A stretch of DNA of 64,000 bases, taken from NCBI GenBank assembly GCA_017654935.2, contig CM065699.1, positions 7,242,847 through 7,306,846 of the forward strand, read 5' to 3'. Position numbers and translations under genes: made by a program. The number at the start of each line of letters is the position of its first letter. Positions within the stretch are counted from its first letter, which is position 1. The stretch is from Phymorhynchus buccinoides (taxonomy: Eukaryota; Mollusca; Gastropoda; Neogastropoda; Raphitomidae). Below the pieces are notes generated by a model. That model made no database searches. It saw only the letters and a list, made by a program, of their open reading frames with translations, and had not been told where the DNA came from. This document shows, piece after piece, positions 1 through 12,732 of this stretch.

Positions 1-360
1 TTTACAGCTAGTTTTGTTTTGTGCACAGGGAAATATACCATGTATAAACCCAATCACCTTTTTGGACCTCAAACCATATGAGGAAGGGGTAGGATGGGTT
101 TATATTCAGTATTTTACATTAGCTTTGACTTTGAAAAACGTCCTCAGATAAGATCAAAAATATAATCAAAACTTTACTATATCCGAACATTGTTTATAAC
201 TTATAATATAACAAAAACCTGTTATAGTAAAGGAAAATCCTTGCTCCCCTGGACTTTACTATAAGCGGGGTATACTGTAATGATATCGGGAGGGCTGATG
301 GCAGAAGTTCCATTAAAATTATTGGATTTGTTATCTCGTAGCATAATTATATAGTTTAAT

Positions 361-440
361 ATAGTGGAACCTCCCTTATAAGACCTTCAAAAATTATCCA
401 AAATGAGGTCTTATAAGGGAGGAGTCTTATTAGGTCCCAC
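361..440. mobile_element. truncated CAGTGGAACCTCCC-family MITE
   Basis: TAGTGGAACCTCCCTTATAA and GAGGTCTTATAAGGGAGG are present, but the far terminus is missing. Confidence 0.6.
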
Positions 441-555
441 CCCCTGTGAGACTACCCTCCCCCCCCATCCTGCTCTACCTTCCTGTCTTTACCTCCCTCT
501 CCTTTTGTAAAAATTCAAACCCCCCCCCCCCCCCCCCCAGTTCCACTCCACTTAA

Positions 556-795
556 TTCTTTCGCCGCCAGCCATATTTCAGCCAAAGAATACCATTAAAC
601 TTAACGGGGTTGAGAGAAAAAGAATTATGTGTAATATTGGGAATTCATCTGTGACATGTATAACATTAGGCCTATCCTTATCTCCTAATATTAAGAAAAT
701 AGGGTCTTCAGGTAACAGGCCCTGATTTGATGCCTTTTAGTGACATGGGTGTTAAACCATTGTGGGGCATAAATGCGGCAGTGGCGGTGAAAGGG
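556..795. mobile_element. TTAA-flanked MITE (piggyBac-like), copy 1
   Basis: TTAA at 552-555 and 796-799 flank 240 bp whose ends read TTCTTTCGCCGCC and GGCGGTGAAAGGG. The body matches the copies at 31134 and 33171. Confidence 0.85.
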
Positions 796-881
796 TTAAT
801 TAAGTGTACAGAATGCAGTTTGTACCTCCTGTAAAGCACAGAGGCGGGGTAGGTCCAGCGATATACAGTGGAGAACTAATA

Positions 882-1060
882 CAGTGGAACCTCCCTTAAC
901 ATAAGACCTCCCATTATAAGACTCCCTCCCACATAAGACCTACTTCTCTGAGACATTGTTCTTCTTTGTAAGTATTAAAATTACCTCCCTTATAAGACCC
1001 CTCCCTTATAAGACCTCATTTCGGATCATTTTTGAAGGTCTTATAAGGGAGGTTCCACTG
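882..1060. mobile_element. CAGTGGAACCTCCC-family MITE
   Basis: TA|CAGTGGAACCTCCC...GGAGGTTCCACTG|TA with TTATAAGAC-type internal repeats. A truncated relative lies at about 361-440. Confidence 0.85.
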
Positions 1061-1531
1061 TACCTCAAAAACACTGGATAACTCACAATATTGTTTGGGT
1101 CCCAGTATGATAATCTCTCATGTTGAAAAGTCTTTTTAACTCAAAATATTTTCCGTCTGACCCAAAGACAGAATGTGGCAAGGGACTTTTTTTCCCTTCT
1201 AAATCATCAATAAACTGAATGTGTTGTTTACTTGAACCTTGAACCATCTCTCTTTGTCTGTGTCATATTAGTTATATATTAGTTCATATGATTACTGTGC
1301 TGTGTGCGAGGTTGGTGGTGGGTGGGGGGAGGTGGATGGGTGTATGAATGTGTAGGATTTTTTTTTTCTTCCCCCTGTTGCTTTTGTTTATTAATGGAAG
1401 TTTTAATTATGCTTTTCTTTTGTTTCGAGGGCAAGGTGTAAACAAGCCCATTGTGTGCTTATTCTTTTCCCTCAAGAAACAAATGTTTCAAATGTGTCTG
1501 TCTCTCTCTCTCGTTGCAGACCCCGGCAACC

Positions 1532-2147
<616 letters not shown>

Positions 2148-2502
2148 AACAGTAGCAGTAGTACTAACCACACTTACAACTGACATACATTTCAAAGTCC
2201 ACCTTTCCTTCTCACCACCACTGTTAAGTATAAAGGCTCTGTGTCGCAGTGACTGACTGACGCTGGCAATGTCACTGCTAATTAGGCTGCAGCGAAAACA
2301 AGCAGCTGAACTGCCACGTGATGTAAGTGAACTGTAAGGAACACTGTTTCAAAGCTTCAGTAGTTTACTCACATGGACCTTTGTTCGTTGTTTTGCTTGT
2401 GTGCGTTTGTGGGCACGGGTGCTTTGATTTGTAAGTGTTGACGTTGTGTGGTAGAGGTTGGTTAGTGATGTCTGTAACCTACAGTTATGTGTTAAAAGTA
2501 CT

Positions 2503-2540
2503 GTACTTTACGGACTATAAGGCGCACCTGATGATTATAA

Positions 2541-2572
<32 letters not shown>

Positions 2573-2797
2573 AGTTAACACAACATTTTCTTACACTACT
2601 TTATATTACTATTTTGATAGTTCAGTTTGTGGTTGGATGTATGCGATATTAAAGTTTGAAATATTTACGGTTTGAAGTGGACGTTCGGGTGTTTCCATTG
2701 TATTATTACTATTGTATTTTTATCAGTCGCAGAGATAAGGCGCAGAGATTTCAGTCTGAGAAAAAAAAGTATCGCCTTATAGTATACAGTATGTTTT
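2503..2797. mobile_element. MITE with CGGACTATAAGGCGC ends
   Basis: TACGGACTATAAGGCGCACC at the left and CGCCTTATAGTATACAGTA at the right are inverted. It contains a 25 bp or longer C tract. A related, larger copy lies at 12345-13142. Confidence 0.65.
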
Positions 2798-2824
2798 AAA
2801 GTTTTATGGATTTGTTGTTGGCTT

Positions 2825-3030
2825 AGCTGGCTAAAAGACTCCAGGGATCATCCCAACAGCGGAAGCACTTGAACACTGTGGTACAAGTGCATCAGCCACG
2901 GATGAGAACATTATATGTGTGACCGTTTTTTATTACCCCGCCACGTGGGCAGCCACAATCCGTCTTCGAGGAATATTGGAGACTGATGATGTTATGCTAG
3001 GAGCTTGTCATGGCTTAAGACAATCCCTGC
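2825..3030 (-). mobile_element. SINE of the (CAA)n family, minus strand
   Basis: GACTCCAGGGATCATCCCAA and ATTACCCCGCCACGTGGGC are the reverse complement of the 12400 element, which continues to GCTTGTCATGGCTTAAGACA. Confidence 0.7.
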
Positions 3031-4078
3031 ATTACAGCTATGCATAGCATATGGATTTAAAATTAAAATAAAAACTTTTATGTTGTGATACACTCGAAAT
3101 GATGCTAAGCTCATGAAGTTGTATTACAAAGTGAACTTTAAAAAACACATAAATTATGAATTCTTGTCTGTACAGCGTTCTATCTATGTGAGGATAAGGG
3201 GACATTTTGTATGCTGTTTTTGAAATTTAAAAGGTTACTCAATGAGTCAATACTGTGTTTACTCTGTATGGAATCGCTGATACTGCACAATAAATAGTAC
3301 ATTGAAAGAAAAAGTGCTTGTTTACTTTGAATAGAAAAGGTATGTTTTAGGTACACTTATTATAGCCTTTTAATGTTCTGAAAGTGTTGTGTAAGTAACG
3401 GGGGAAAGACGATTGAATGTTTTTGTCATGCAATGTTAAGATATTCAGTTTAGGTTTTAATTTAAAATGAAATTTCAGACTTTCTGATCAATAGTGAAGA
3501 TTGATTTTGGGGTATTTTGTGAAATGAAAATTAAAACTGATTTTGTTCTGTTAAGGATACTAAGACAGTAAGAGAGTCTTACATTTTATTTCAAAATAAA
3601 AATTAAATTTAACATTTTGACTTAGCATTTGAAGAGAACAGTATACGGATGCTACCTTCAATACTGATTGGAGAAAAAAATTGATGTAGGCCTAGTCAGC
3701 ATTTAGTGATACTGATAGCGATAATGAAACAGAACCATTAATAGGCTTTCACTTGCCACTTGGTTAAACAAAGGGTAGAAGGTCAGTAATGATATTGTCA
3801 GCATATCTGTGGTTTAATCAGATATTATAGATTGGCATTATGTCAGCGAGGCAAGGAAACAGTGAGCGTGTTAATGGAAGTGGGCCAGAGATTTGGGATG
3901 TTATGAGCCTGTGGACTTTGTACTTTTTCCTTGTGACTTTCCCTTCATGAACAATGGACTGCTCTATTGTAATATATAGGCCTACCCCATGTGATTTGAC
4001 TGTAGTGTGAATGAAAATGGAGATAGAGTGAGAGGGGGGGTGGGAAGCAGGGAGTTGTATGTGAGAGATAGGGAGAGT
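3031..4078. other. AT-rich DNA, nothing recognised
   Basis: No ORF, repeat family member or splice-bounded exon was recognised; several AATAAA-like motifs occur by composition. Confidence 0.6.
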
Positions 4079-4290
4079 GAGTGTGTGTGCATGTGTGCGT
4101 GTGTGTACATGTGTGCGTGTGTGTGTGTGCGTACATGTGTGTGTGTGTGGCGGGAGGGGGCAAGAGGGAGTTGTGTGAGAGAGAGAGAGAGAGTGTGTGC
4201 GTGTGTGTGTGCGTGCGCGGCGCATATGTGTGCATCTGCTCAAAATTGTGTGTGTTTATGTACATGTGTATGTGTTTCTGTACTTTATGT
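4079..4290 (+). repeat. GT-rich microsatellite
   Basis: GTGTGTGCATGTGTGCGTGT with short GA blocks; imperfect. Confidence 0.95.
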
Positions 4291-5076
4291 GTGCATAGAT
4301 CTGCACATACTTGTGTTTATGCATACGTGGATATGTGTTGCCTATTGACACCTTCCTATCTCATGCGGCCCATTTCAAATGCCAATGGCAATAGATAATA
4401 CACTGTGACTTTGTCCTTGACTAAATTACCAAATTGCTTACATTGTCCTACTTAAACTTAATATCTTGTGGCACACTTGATGAAAATCGTGTCATGCGTG
4501 ATAGCTGCTGATTGCAGAGGCGTATCCTACCAGGTTATCATGTGTGCAGGGTGATAATAGATTAGTTCTGCTTACTGTACTGATGACCTTTTTCACTTTC
4601 ACTCAATCAAGGATAAGATTACGGTTGATCCAATCTAATTTTAGTGTTCAGCAAATCCGGAAAGTGGTTCAGTTAATAACCTATTAAAAGAAGAAAAAGG
4701 TAACAAGCCTTTACATTGATCTGGAAACACAAATGAAAAATGCTATCAAAAATGGTATTTTTGTGTGTGTGATAGCTTTGGACTTGTTGGAGGTTTGACA
4801 ATTTTATTCAAATTTTATTAGTATTGATGTGTACTGTTTGATTTTGATTCATGAATTATGTGAAGATAATAAAACGATAACAACCATCTCTAATTGGAAT
4901 CATTTTGAATCACAAGTTTGTGTTGTTGCTTTTGTCACGTGTGACTCCCAGTAAAAGTTGAGTAGAATAGGTGTTGATTCATCAAGTTAGTCAACAGCTA
5001 GAAGGAGAGGGAGTCTGGGAAGAGTGAGAAATTGTGAGGCAAGTCATTGGTTGATTGTGATACTCACCAAAACTAA
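4291..5076. other. AT-rich DNA, nothing recognised
   Basis: Non-coding in all frames, with no repeat shared with the rest of the window noticed. Confidence 0.55.
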
Positions 5077-5703
5077 TACAGTGGAACGTTAAAAATTCTG
5101 GACTTTCCTGGAGTTGCACTGCCTCCAGGATCGTTCCCACCATCTTTATATCTACTAATGTCCCATATGTGTCTGTTTCAGACTGAAGGACGTTAAACGG
5201 ATTTTCATCATCCAAAATGAGGTCTTATAAAGGAGGGATCTTATAAGGGAGGGGTCTTATAAAGGCGGTAGCTTACAATAACTAGGTTCTTTGGATAATA
5301 GAGAGGCCGAGAGGACGTGAAACATTAACTTGTCCTGGGAGGTAACTTTAATACTTACAAAGGGCAATGTCTCAGAGAAGTAGGTCTTATGTGGGAGGGA
5401 GTCTTATCACGGGAGGTCTTATAAGGGAGGTAAATTTAATACTTACAAAGAAGGGCAATGTCCAGTGCAAGGCACTGTTTTTATCATTGTTTTCTGTTTA
5501 GACCATTCATTGTTATTTTTGTTGATTTATTTAATGTATGTTTTTTTCTTTCTTGGCATTGGAGGCGTTACTTGTTGATGGATCTAGATCAAAGCATGTT
5601 TATTTCATGGTACAGGGTCAGTTGATGTATGTGGCTGTGTCTGAACAAGAAATGTCTGTCACGCTTTTTGGGAACAATAAGACTAAATGTTTTTACTTTA
5701 AAA

Positions 5704-6906
5704 ATGGCTGAACAACTAAAATTTCTATCAATGAATTGTCAGGGCCTGGGGGACTTGAAAAAAAGGAGAGATGTGTTCCATTTTGTGAGATCCAAAGCTT
5801 TCTCTATTTATCTTTTACAAGATGTTCACATAGATCCAAAACTAGTCAACTATGTAAGGTCTGAGTGGGGATACAAATGCTATTTTGCCCCATACTCTTC
5901 TAACGCCAGGGGGGTTGCAATATTATTTAATAATAATTTTGAATTTGATATTAAAAAAGTTTTTAAGGAAGATGGAGGTAATTATTTATTTGTGTTGATG
6001 ACATATAAGGGGAAAACGTACCTAATTATAAGCCTATATGGTCCTAATCGAGACGACCCGGATTTTTACATAGACCTAGAGGAGAGAATTAATAATATTC
6101 ATTTTGACTACATAATAATAGGTGGTGACTGGAATCTAGTCATGGATTTTTTTCTAGATTGTAATAATTATAAACGTTGTAATAACATGAAAGCAAAAGA
6201 ACAGGTAGAATCTATGATGATGAACTTGGAGTTAGTTGATATCTGGAGGGAACTGAATCCCGATTTAAAGAGGTATACGTGGAGAAGAAATAATCCCTTG
6301 CAGCAAAGTCGATTGGACATGTTTTTGATGTCTGAAACATTGTTTAATCAATCGGTCAAAGCTGATATAATGCCAGGTTATAGGAGTGACCATTCAATAA
6401 TTACTTTAAAATTGGGGGCTTCAGTAGAACCGAAAAGATCAACGCTATGGAAATTTAACTCTTCTCTTTTGAAGGAAAAAGACTATGCAAAGGAAATTAA
6501 GGAAGAAATGAAAAACGTTATCAGTGAATATGCACTGTCACCATATTCACGTGAAAATATTGACCAAATACCAAAAGAGGAAATTCAATTTCATATTAGT
6601 GATCAACTTTTTTTAGACACTTTGCTGATGAAAATTCGAGCTAAAACAATTTCTTATGCTACAATGGTGAAACGAATGAGAAATGAACGTGAAATACAAT
6701 TAGAAGAATACATTTCAAACCTAGAAAAGAAAGAAACACTAATAGACACAGAGAAAAATGACTTAGATTCTTATAAAGCTGAATTGATTTCACTTAGAGA
6801 CAAAAGGATGGAAGGGGTTTTGCTCCGTTCTCGAACACGTTGGATTACTGAAGGCGAAAAAATTACTAAATACTTTTGCAGCTTAGAAAAAAAGAAATTA
6901 TGTTAG
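5704..6906 (+). CDS. LINE endonuclease region, ending at a frameshift
   Basis: From the ATG at 5704 the product begins MAEQLKFLSMNCQG, the first APE motif. LLQDVH follows, with Asp where most relatives have Glu, then YGPN, GGDWN, SRLDMFL and YRSDHSI, so the catalytic Asn, Asp and His positions are visible. After about 240 residues it continues into the linker before RT. The frame stops at 6906 just after an A7 run, while homologous reading (NYVSKYISKL) resumes in the next frame. A one-base indel in the homopolymer explains this. The frame is open upstream to 5629, but 5704 is the better start because the EN fold begins there. Confidence 0.9.
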   Translation: MAEQLKFLSMNCQGLGDLKKRRDVFHFVRSKAFSIYLLQDVHIDPKLVNYVRSEWGYKCYFAPYSSNARGVAILFNNNFEFDIKKVFKEDGGNYLFVLMTYKGKTYLIISLYGPNRDDPDFYIDLEERINNIHFDYIIIGGDWNLVMDFFLDCNNYKRCNNMKAKEQVESMMMNLELVDIWRELNPDLKRYTWRRNNPLQQSRLDMFLMSETLFNQSVKADIMPGYRSDHSIITLKLGASVEPKRSTLWKFNSSLLKEKDYAKEIKEEMKNVISEYALSPYSRENIDQIPKEEIQFHISDQLFLDTLLMKIRAKTISYATMVKRMRNEREIQLEEYISNLEKKETLIDTEKNDLDSYKAELISLRDKRMEGVLLRSRTRWITEGEKITKYFCSLEKKKLC

Positions 6907-7012
6907 CAAATACATTTCTAAGCTTAACAAGAAAGGTAGCATAATTACTGAAGGCAAAGAAATAGCTAGAGAAATCCATGATTTTTATAAAAATCTTTAT
7001 TCGGAAAAAGAA

Positions 7013-9484
7013 GTGGAAGATGTCGAGATTTCAGAACTTATTGATGAGATTCCCACTTTATCAGCTTGTGATAAGGAAACTTTAGAAGGCAAAATCACAC
7101 TGGAAGAAGCAACTATAGCATTAAAGAATATGAAAAACCGAAAAAGTCCAGGCAGCGATGGTTTCACAGTTGAGTTCTTTAAAAAATTTTGGCAAGATCT
7201 TGGAAGTTTTGTAATAAGGTCGCTTAACGGAGGTTTTCATAGGGGAGAGCTATCATCCACTCAAAAGGAAGGGGTTATTATTTGTATTCCCAAGGGAAAC
7301 AAACCACGCGAACATATTAAAAACTGGAGACCAATTTCATTACTTAATGTAGTTTACAAGATAGGATCAGCGTGTATTGCTAATAGACTAAAAGAGGTTT
7401 TACCATCCCTCATTAACGAAGATCAGTCTGGATTTATTAAAAATAGATATATTGGTGATAATTTACGATTGATATACGACCTAATTCATTATGTAGACAC
7501 TTTTAATAAACCGGGTTTAATAATCTGTTTGGACTTTGAGAAGGCGTTTGATTCTTTAAGTAGGACATTTATATTTAAAACATTAAAAGCCTTTAATTTT
7601 GGCCCTGAATTTTGTAAATGGATTGAGACGCTGTACAAAAATATTAAAGCCACAGTCACTGTCAATAGCACACTAACACCATGGTTTCAGATTCAAAGGG
7701 GTTGTAGACAGGGTGACCCAGTCTCGCCTTATTTGTTTATTCTCTGTGTAGAGATAATGGCTATTATGATAAGGCAAAATAATTTGATAAAAGGTATTGG
7801 TATTGCAGGAATAGAAAATAAAATATCACAATATGCCGACGATACGGAATTATTACAAGAAGGTGACAGACAATCCTTTGAACAATCTATGAAAACTATA
7901 GATATTTTTGGTAATGTGTCAGGTCTAAAATTAAATGCGGATAAATGCTATGCAGTTTGGCTGGGAAAACAAAAAAATTCAAAGGTAAAATATATGCCTC
8001 ATTTAAACATGCAATGGAACCCAGAGCAGTTTAAAATACTAGGCATTTGGCTGACAAATGATTTAAAAGATTGCATAAAAATAAATTTTGATGAGAAATT
8101 CAGAGAAATCAAAGCACTATATAAAGCTTGGCTAAAGAGACAGTTAACACCCCTCGGACGCATCGCCATTTTAAAATCCCTGATTTTATCAAAAATTATA
8201 TTTCTGTGGTTATTGCTGCCTAATCCCCCAGATGACATTGTAAACTGTTTGCAGAAAAGTATATATCAATTTGTATGGGATAAAAAGAACGACAAAATAA
8301 GTAGGAAAATTTCACACAAACATATTGAACAGGGTGGTTTAGGGATCCCAGATGTTGGTAAATATATGAGTGCACTTAAAGTTACATGGATAAAAAGAGT
8401 ATGTTCGAGCAATCATAAATGGACTCATATTGTAAAAGAGTTAAATGTAAGAGCCGCATTTCTAGAAAAAATAGGCACTGTAATTAATACTACTAACTAC
8501 ACAAATATGTTTTGGTGTGATGTGTTTAACGCTTATGATAAATTGGCAGAAAAGGTTGTGGTTGAAGGCGCTGATGAATTGATATCTGAGCCTTTATTTT
8601 GTAATTGTAATATTTTAATATCACAGAAGCCCGTCTTTTATAAAATATGGATTGAGAAAGATGTTTATAAAATTAGTCATTTGCTGGATGAAAATGGCAA
8701 GCTTTTGTCTTATGATATGTTTTTGTTAAAGTATGGCATTCCTACAAACATTCTTACATACTTCGGAATCATAAATGGGGTGAAACATTATGCTAAAAAA
8801 AAGGCAGTACAATTAACTGATGGCAATTTTTCTTCATTTTCAACAAATAAAGTACTATCTGTCTTGCTCTCTTCCCCCAAAGGCGCAAGACTGTTTTATG
8901 AGCATTTGGTAAGTAATGAAGTAAACCCAAGGTGTTGCCAGAACTGGGATAGTAGACTTGCAAGGAATGTGCCGTGGAAGATCATATTTCGAAAAATTAA
9001 AAAAATTAAAGAAGTTAAATTAAAGTGGGCCCAAATTAGAATTGTTCATAGAATTATCGGAACTAACATTATTCTTCAAAGCATGAATTGTGAAGCAACA
9101 AATAAATGCTCTTTTTGTAATATTGAAAAAGAAAATATTCAACACCTTTTCTGGCACTGCCAAGTTGTTCAAACTTTTTGGAAAGAATTTCAAACAAAAC
9201 TTATTCAAAAATGCTCAATCGCACAGAATTTTAAATTTAGCGAACACTTAGTAATTTTCGGTTGTGAAAAGAATGTTCGCACAGATGAGATTATAGATTT
9301 GATCATCTTGCTCACAAAATCGTACATTTATAAATGCAAGACAAAAAAAGAATCACCACTGTTCATGCCATTTACACATACTTTAAAATATAGGTTTTCA
9401 GTTGAAAAATACAATGCCAGAATCCAAATGAAAGTCGATCAGATTGAACAACTCTGGGACCCATACAAACCCTTGTTTTTCTGA
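7013..9484 (+). CDS. LINE reverse transcriptase region
   Basis: About 820 residues continue the EN frame after the indel; the frame is already open from about 6895, and GTG at 7013 is not a true start. RT motifs in order (from 7013): SPGSDGFTVEFFK (about 45), NWRPISLLNVVYK (104), DQSGFIKNR (137), LDFEKAFD (173, motif A Asp), RGCRQGDPVSPYLF (229) and YADDT (274, motif C catalytic Asp pair). A C-terminal CSFCNIEKENIQHLFWHC (about 699) is the Cys/His motif common in this group. No internal stops, so only the upstream indel breaks the element. Confidence 0.95.
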   Translation: MEDVEISELIDEIPTLSACDKETLEGKITLEEATIALKNMKNRKSPGSDGFTVEFFKKFWQDLGSFVIRSLNGGFHRGELSSTQKEGVIICIPKGNKPREHIKNWRPISLLNVVYKIGSACIANRLKEVLPSLINEDQSGFIKNRYIGDNLRLIYDLIHYVDTFNKPGLIICLDFEKAFDSLSRTFIFKTLKAFNFGPEFCKWIETLYKNIKATVTVNSTLTPWFQIQRGCRQGDPVSPYLFILCVEIMAIMIRQNNLIKGIGIAGIENKISQYADDTELLQEGDRQSFEQSMKTIDIFGNVSGLKLNADKCYAVWLGKQKNSKVKYMPHLNMQWNPEQFKILGIWLTNDLKDCIKINFDEKFREIKALYKAWLKRQLTPLGRIAILKSLILSKIIFLWLLLPNPPDDIVNCLQKSIYQFVWDKKNDKISRKISHKHIEQGGLGIPDVGKYMSALKVTWIKRVCSSNHKWTHIVKELNVRAAFLEKIGTVINTTNYTNMFWCDVFNAYDKLAEKVVVEGADELISEPLFCNCNILISQKPVFYKIWIEKDVYKISHLLDENGKLLSYDMFLLKYGIPTNILTYFGIINGVKHYAKKKAVQLTDGNFSSFSTNKVLSVLLSSPKGARLFYEHLVSNEVNPRCCQNWDSRLARNVPWKIIFRKIKKIKEVKLKWAQIRIVHRIIGTNIILQSMNCEATNKCSFCNIEKENIQHLFWHCQVVQTFWKEFQTKLIQKCSIAQNFKFSEHLVIFGCEKNVRTDEIIDLIILLTKSYIYKCKTKKESPLFMPFTHTLKYRFSVEKYNARIQMKVDQIEQLWDPYKPLFF

Positions 9485-10129
9485 TATTGAAAGATTATGG
9501 TGTTGAGGAAGGGGAGGGGAAAGCGTATCAAACTTTTTCAACAATAATATAATTATGTATTATACGTTTTCTTTTCTTTTTTCTTAGACCAGTGTAATTT
9601 AGATGGGGGGTTTTTGTATGGCATTTGTGTCCGTTGTGGTTAACAAACTGTCTTGAGCTAATGCTTTGGTAAATATATGAGTACTCATTATTTTTAATTT
9701 TTTATGTATTAAATAAAGTACAAAAATTGTCATTTATATGTGCTCCTCTCGCATATACATAACATATTCACGTCTTTCATAACGCTTATCCAATGCCTCT
9801 TCCTTTTTTTCTTTTTGTTGTTGTTGTTGTTGTGTGTGTGTTTTTGCTTTGTTTGTTTTTGAGTTGTTGTTGTTGTGTGTTTTTGGGGGGGTGTTTTTTG
9901 TGCGTGTGTGTTGTTGTTTTTTGGTTGGTTTTTCCCCTCTTATTATTCTATTTCTGTATCTGTATTGAATGAGTTATTCATTGGATAATCTATTTATTGC
10001 TCATCTGCCTGTCTTTATCAAGTTTAAAAAAAAAGAATGAATGGATGTATGTTAAAATGTAAACTGGATGTATATGTTTGCTTGTGTTTGATTCACTCGT
10101 TCATTAAAAAAAAGTTTGAAAAAAAAGAA
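9485..10129 (+). other. 3' UTR of the LINE
   Basis: Non-coding, T- and GT-rich, with a TATTAAATAAAG signal near 9710 and an A-rich terminal tail. It ends at the downstream target-site duplication. Confidence 0.8.
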
Positions 10130-10396
10130 AAAGAAGGGCAATGTCTCAGAGAAGCAGGTCTTATGTTGGAGGGAGTCTTATAATGGGAGGTCTTGTAAGG
10201 GAGGTAAATTTGATACTTACAAAGAAGGGCAATGTCTCAGAGAAGAAGGTCTTATGTGGGAGGGAGTCTTATAATGGGAGGTCTTGTAAGGGAGGTAAAT
10301 TTGATACTTACAAAGAAGGGCAATGTCTCAGAGAAGAAGGTCTTATGTGGGAGGGAGTCTTATAATGGGAGGTCTTATAAGGGAGGTTCTGCTGTA

Positions 10397-11904
10397 CTTT
10401 GCTTTGTTGTTTTAAAAATTTTGAACTTTCCCAAGTGATTCTTGACTGACAGCGTTTGAATAAATTGTGAAGAGCTTACCTAATGCATGGGTGCTACTCT
10501 TTCATTTTTACACTGATTTCAGTATTTTTAATTTTACCAGAAACTGAACTTCAGTTTTTGTAATTCATCAAAGCAAAACAAAAATTGACCACAAGCGATT
10601 CGGGGTGTTTTGAACTTGGTTCTATCTTGGAAGCTTACAAAGGCAATGTAATAATTTTACAAGGCTTATCAGACTCAAACTGTCTGTCTATCATTTTAAC
10701 TGTCTGTCTATCTCATTATCTCTCTCTCTCTTAACCTGCCCCCCCCCCCCCCCCCCCCCCCCCCCGAATCGTCCGACAGTGCTCTGCCCCTGTGACCCTG
10801 CCGGGGCCATGGGTCCCTGGACTCCTGCCTTTCAGGTTTTTTTCATTTTGGGGAGTTGCACCCATGCTAATGACATTAGACACAATTACGAGTACTTTGT
10901 CTTTGTTTCAATAGGGCAGCGTGCTGTGCGACTGAGTACAGCTCTTTTTCTCTGGGATCAAGTATTGATGCTAATGTGTACATTTTCCCATTTACGTTTA
11001 TGCTCATGTCATCAAATTTTCTTGCTTGGGCTAAAGTAGGAAAACGCAAATTCTGTTATTCTGTTGTTAATAGCAACCTAAGCACACACAAAATAAGAAA
11101 GAAAAAGAAAGACCCAAATCTCTGCCACCCCCACCTTGCATTGAGAAAAGGTCGTAGTGAGCTTTGTGAAGCATGGCCGAGTTATGAATCACAGATATTA
11201 GCTACCATATACCCATTCACTATTGACAGAGCTGAGTGAGGGGTGTGATATATATATTTACAAAGAAGGGTTTTATATATATAAAAGCAGTGGGTTTATT
11301 CAGACAACAGTGGAGAGAGTTACTCACAGGGTGTTGCTGGTGTCTGTTCAGGTTAGCTAAAAAGATATCTGCAGACTAACGCTTTCTTATGTGTGTTTAC
11401 TATGGCTGTGTGTTTCACACTTCCGTTCTGCACTTTGGACTTTTTTATGAACAAATGTATGTACTCTGTGTTAAGAAATGTGAAGGAGAAGTGTATTGAT
11501 ACAGGACAGAGCCCAGAATCTTTGTAATAATTAGAAGGGCCAGTTATTCCCACCTGTTTTTGGTTGTTTTTTAATTATATGTATGCTTCTTGTTCTTCTG
11601 TGTGAAAGTTCAGAAATAATTATGAAGGTAAATTGTTTCTTTAAATGGTCACATGGAGTGTGAAGCTAAGTGTCATTTTGGTTGGATATTTGTTTGTAAT
11701 AATGTTTGTTTTGTTTGCAACGGAATAATAATATTCAGTGTATTTTTTGGGGTGGTGGGGTGGGGGGACACTTTTGCACTGAGACTCCAGTTGTCTAGGG
11801 TTAGGGTAAGGTTAGGAGGTGTTGCATGTTTTTAAATTTTTGATAAAATTAAAATTAAGTTTGTGAGCATCAGCAGTTTCCTGTAATCAAAGGTAAAGTA
11901 GGAG
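10397..11904. other. intergenic, mostly unrecognised
   Basis: Contains a 25 bp or so C tract (10740-10765), followed by CCCTGCCGGGGCCATGGGTC (10796), a diverged relative of the GCAGGGGGACATTGCCCCTG repeat at 12934 and of about 30090-30180. Otherwise AT-rich with no gene. Confidence 0.5.
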
Positions 11905-11977
11905 TAATTTTGTGTGTGTGCTCACACACGCAAGCATGCACACACACGCACATGCACACGCACACGCACACACACAC

Positions 11978-12057
<80 letters not shown>
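11905..12057 (+). repeat. CA then CT microsatellite
   Basis: CACACGCACATGCACACGCA passes into about 75 bp of pure CT. Confidence 0.97.
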
Positions 12058-12060
<3 letters not shown>

Positions 12061-12344
12061 AGTGTCTGTCTAGCATTGACATTTACAGTATTTCCATCTC
12101 TAATATTTACAGCTACACAGATCAACAGACTTAACAGTACAGAGGTGACAACAAGTGGCTGTCACTAAAACTCAGATGTGGGTCCACAGGTATCAAAAAC
12201 ACACCTTGTTGATTGAAATGTGAAGTGGGCTGGGTTTTTTTCATTTTGCTTACATCCAAACGGTAACCTACAAACCTATCAACACAGTGCTGTGTGCTGT
12301 TTAGTTTAGTGCTGTTTAATACGGCACAATTGGTGGCCACTGAA

Positions 12345-12693
12345 TTTTAGTACCTGTATTTTATGGCCTGCAAGGCACACCTGATTTCATGGGTGCAACC
12401 CTTGCCTTGGCATGAGGCTGTGTCGGACCAGTTGACATAAGCTAGAACGCCAAGGCTATATCAAAATGTTGTTATGCTGGTTGTGCGGGGATTGTCTTAA
12501 GCCATGACAAGCTCCCAGCATAACATCATCAGTCTAAAATCCCCCGAAGACGGAGTGTGGCTGCGCACATGGCGGGGTAATCGAAAATGGTCACACACGT
12601 AATGTTCTCATCCCTAGCTGGTGCATTTGTACTGAATTGTTCAAGTGCGGAGTCTGGCTGTTGGGATGATCCCTGGAGTCGTTAAGCCAGGTT

Positions 12694-12732
<39 letters not shown>

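Larger units (their letters stand above)
5463..10129 (+). mobile_element. non-LTR retrotransposon (LINE), 5'-truncated, one frameshift
   Basis: An APE-type endonuclease is followed by reverse transcriptase and a C-terminal Cys/His motif. It is flanked by the 16 bp duplication AAAGAAGGGCAATGTC at 5447-5462 and 10130-10145. The 3' end is A-rich with GTTTGAAAAAAAAG, and an AATAAAG occurs in the 3' UTR. No ORF1 is seen, so the copy is truncated or of a type lacking ORF1. Protein layout resembles the L1/Tx1 group; clade not proven. Confidence 0.94.
5079..10394. mobile_element. TA-flanked MITE (CAGTGGAACCTCCC family) split by two insertions
   Basis: The left end TA|CAGTGGAAC is at 5077-5085 and the right end GGAGGTTCTGCTG|TA at 10382-10396. 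Inside are a minus-strand SINE-like fragment (about 5088-5205) and a LINE (5463-10129). The body carries the 91 bp module GAAGGGCAATGTCTCAGAGA, three copies after the LINE (10141, 10232, 10323). TA duplications and the TIR suggest a Tc1/mariner-type non-autonomous element. Confidence 0.8.

Noticed and set aside
5629..5703. Upstream extension of the LINE endonuclease frame
   Set aside because: The EN fold begins at MAEQLKFLSMNCQG; the extra 25 residues have no family similarity.
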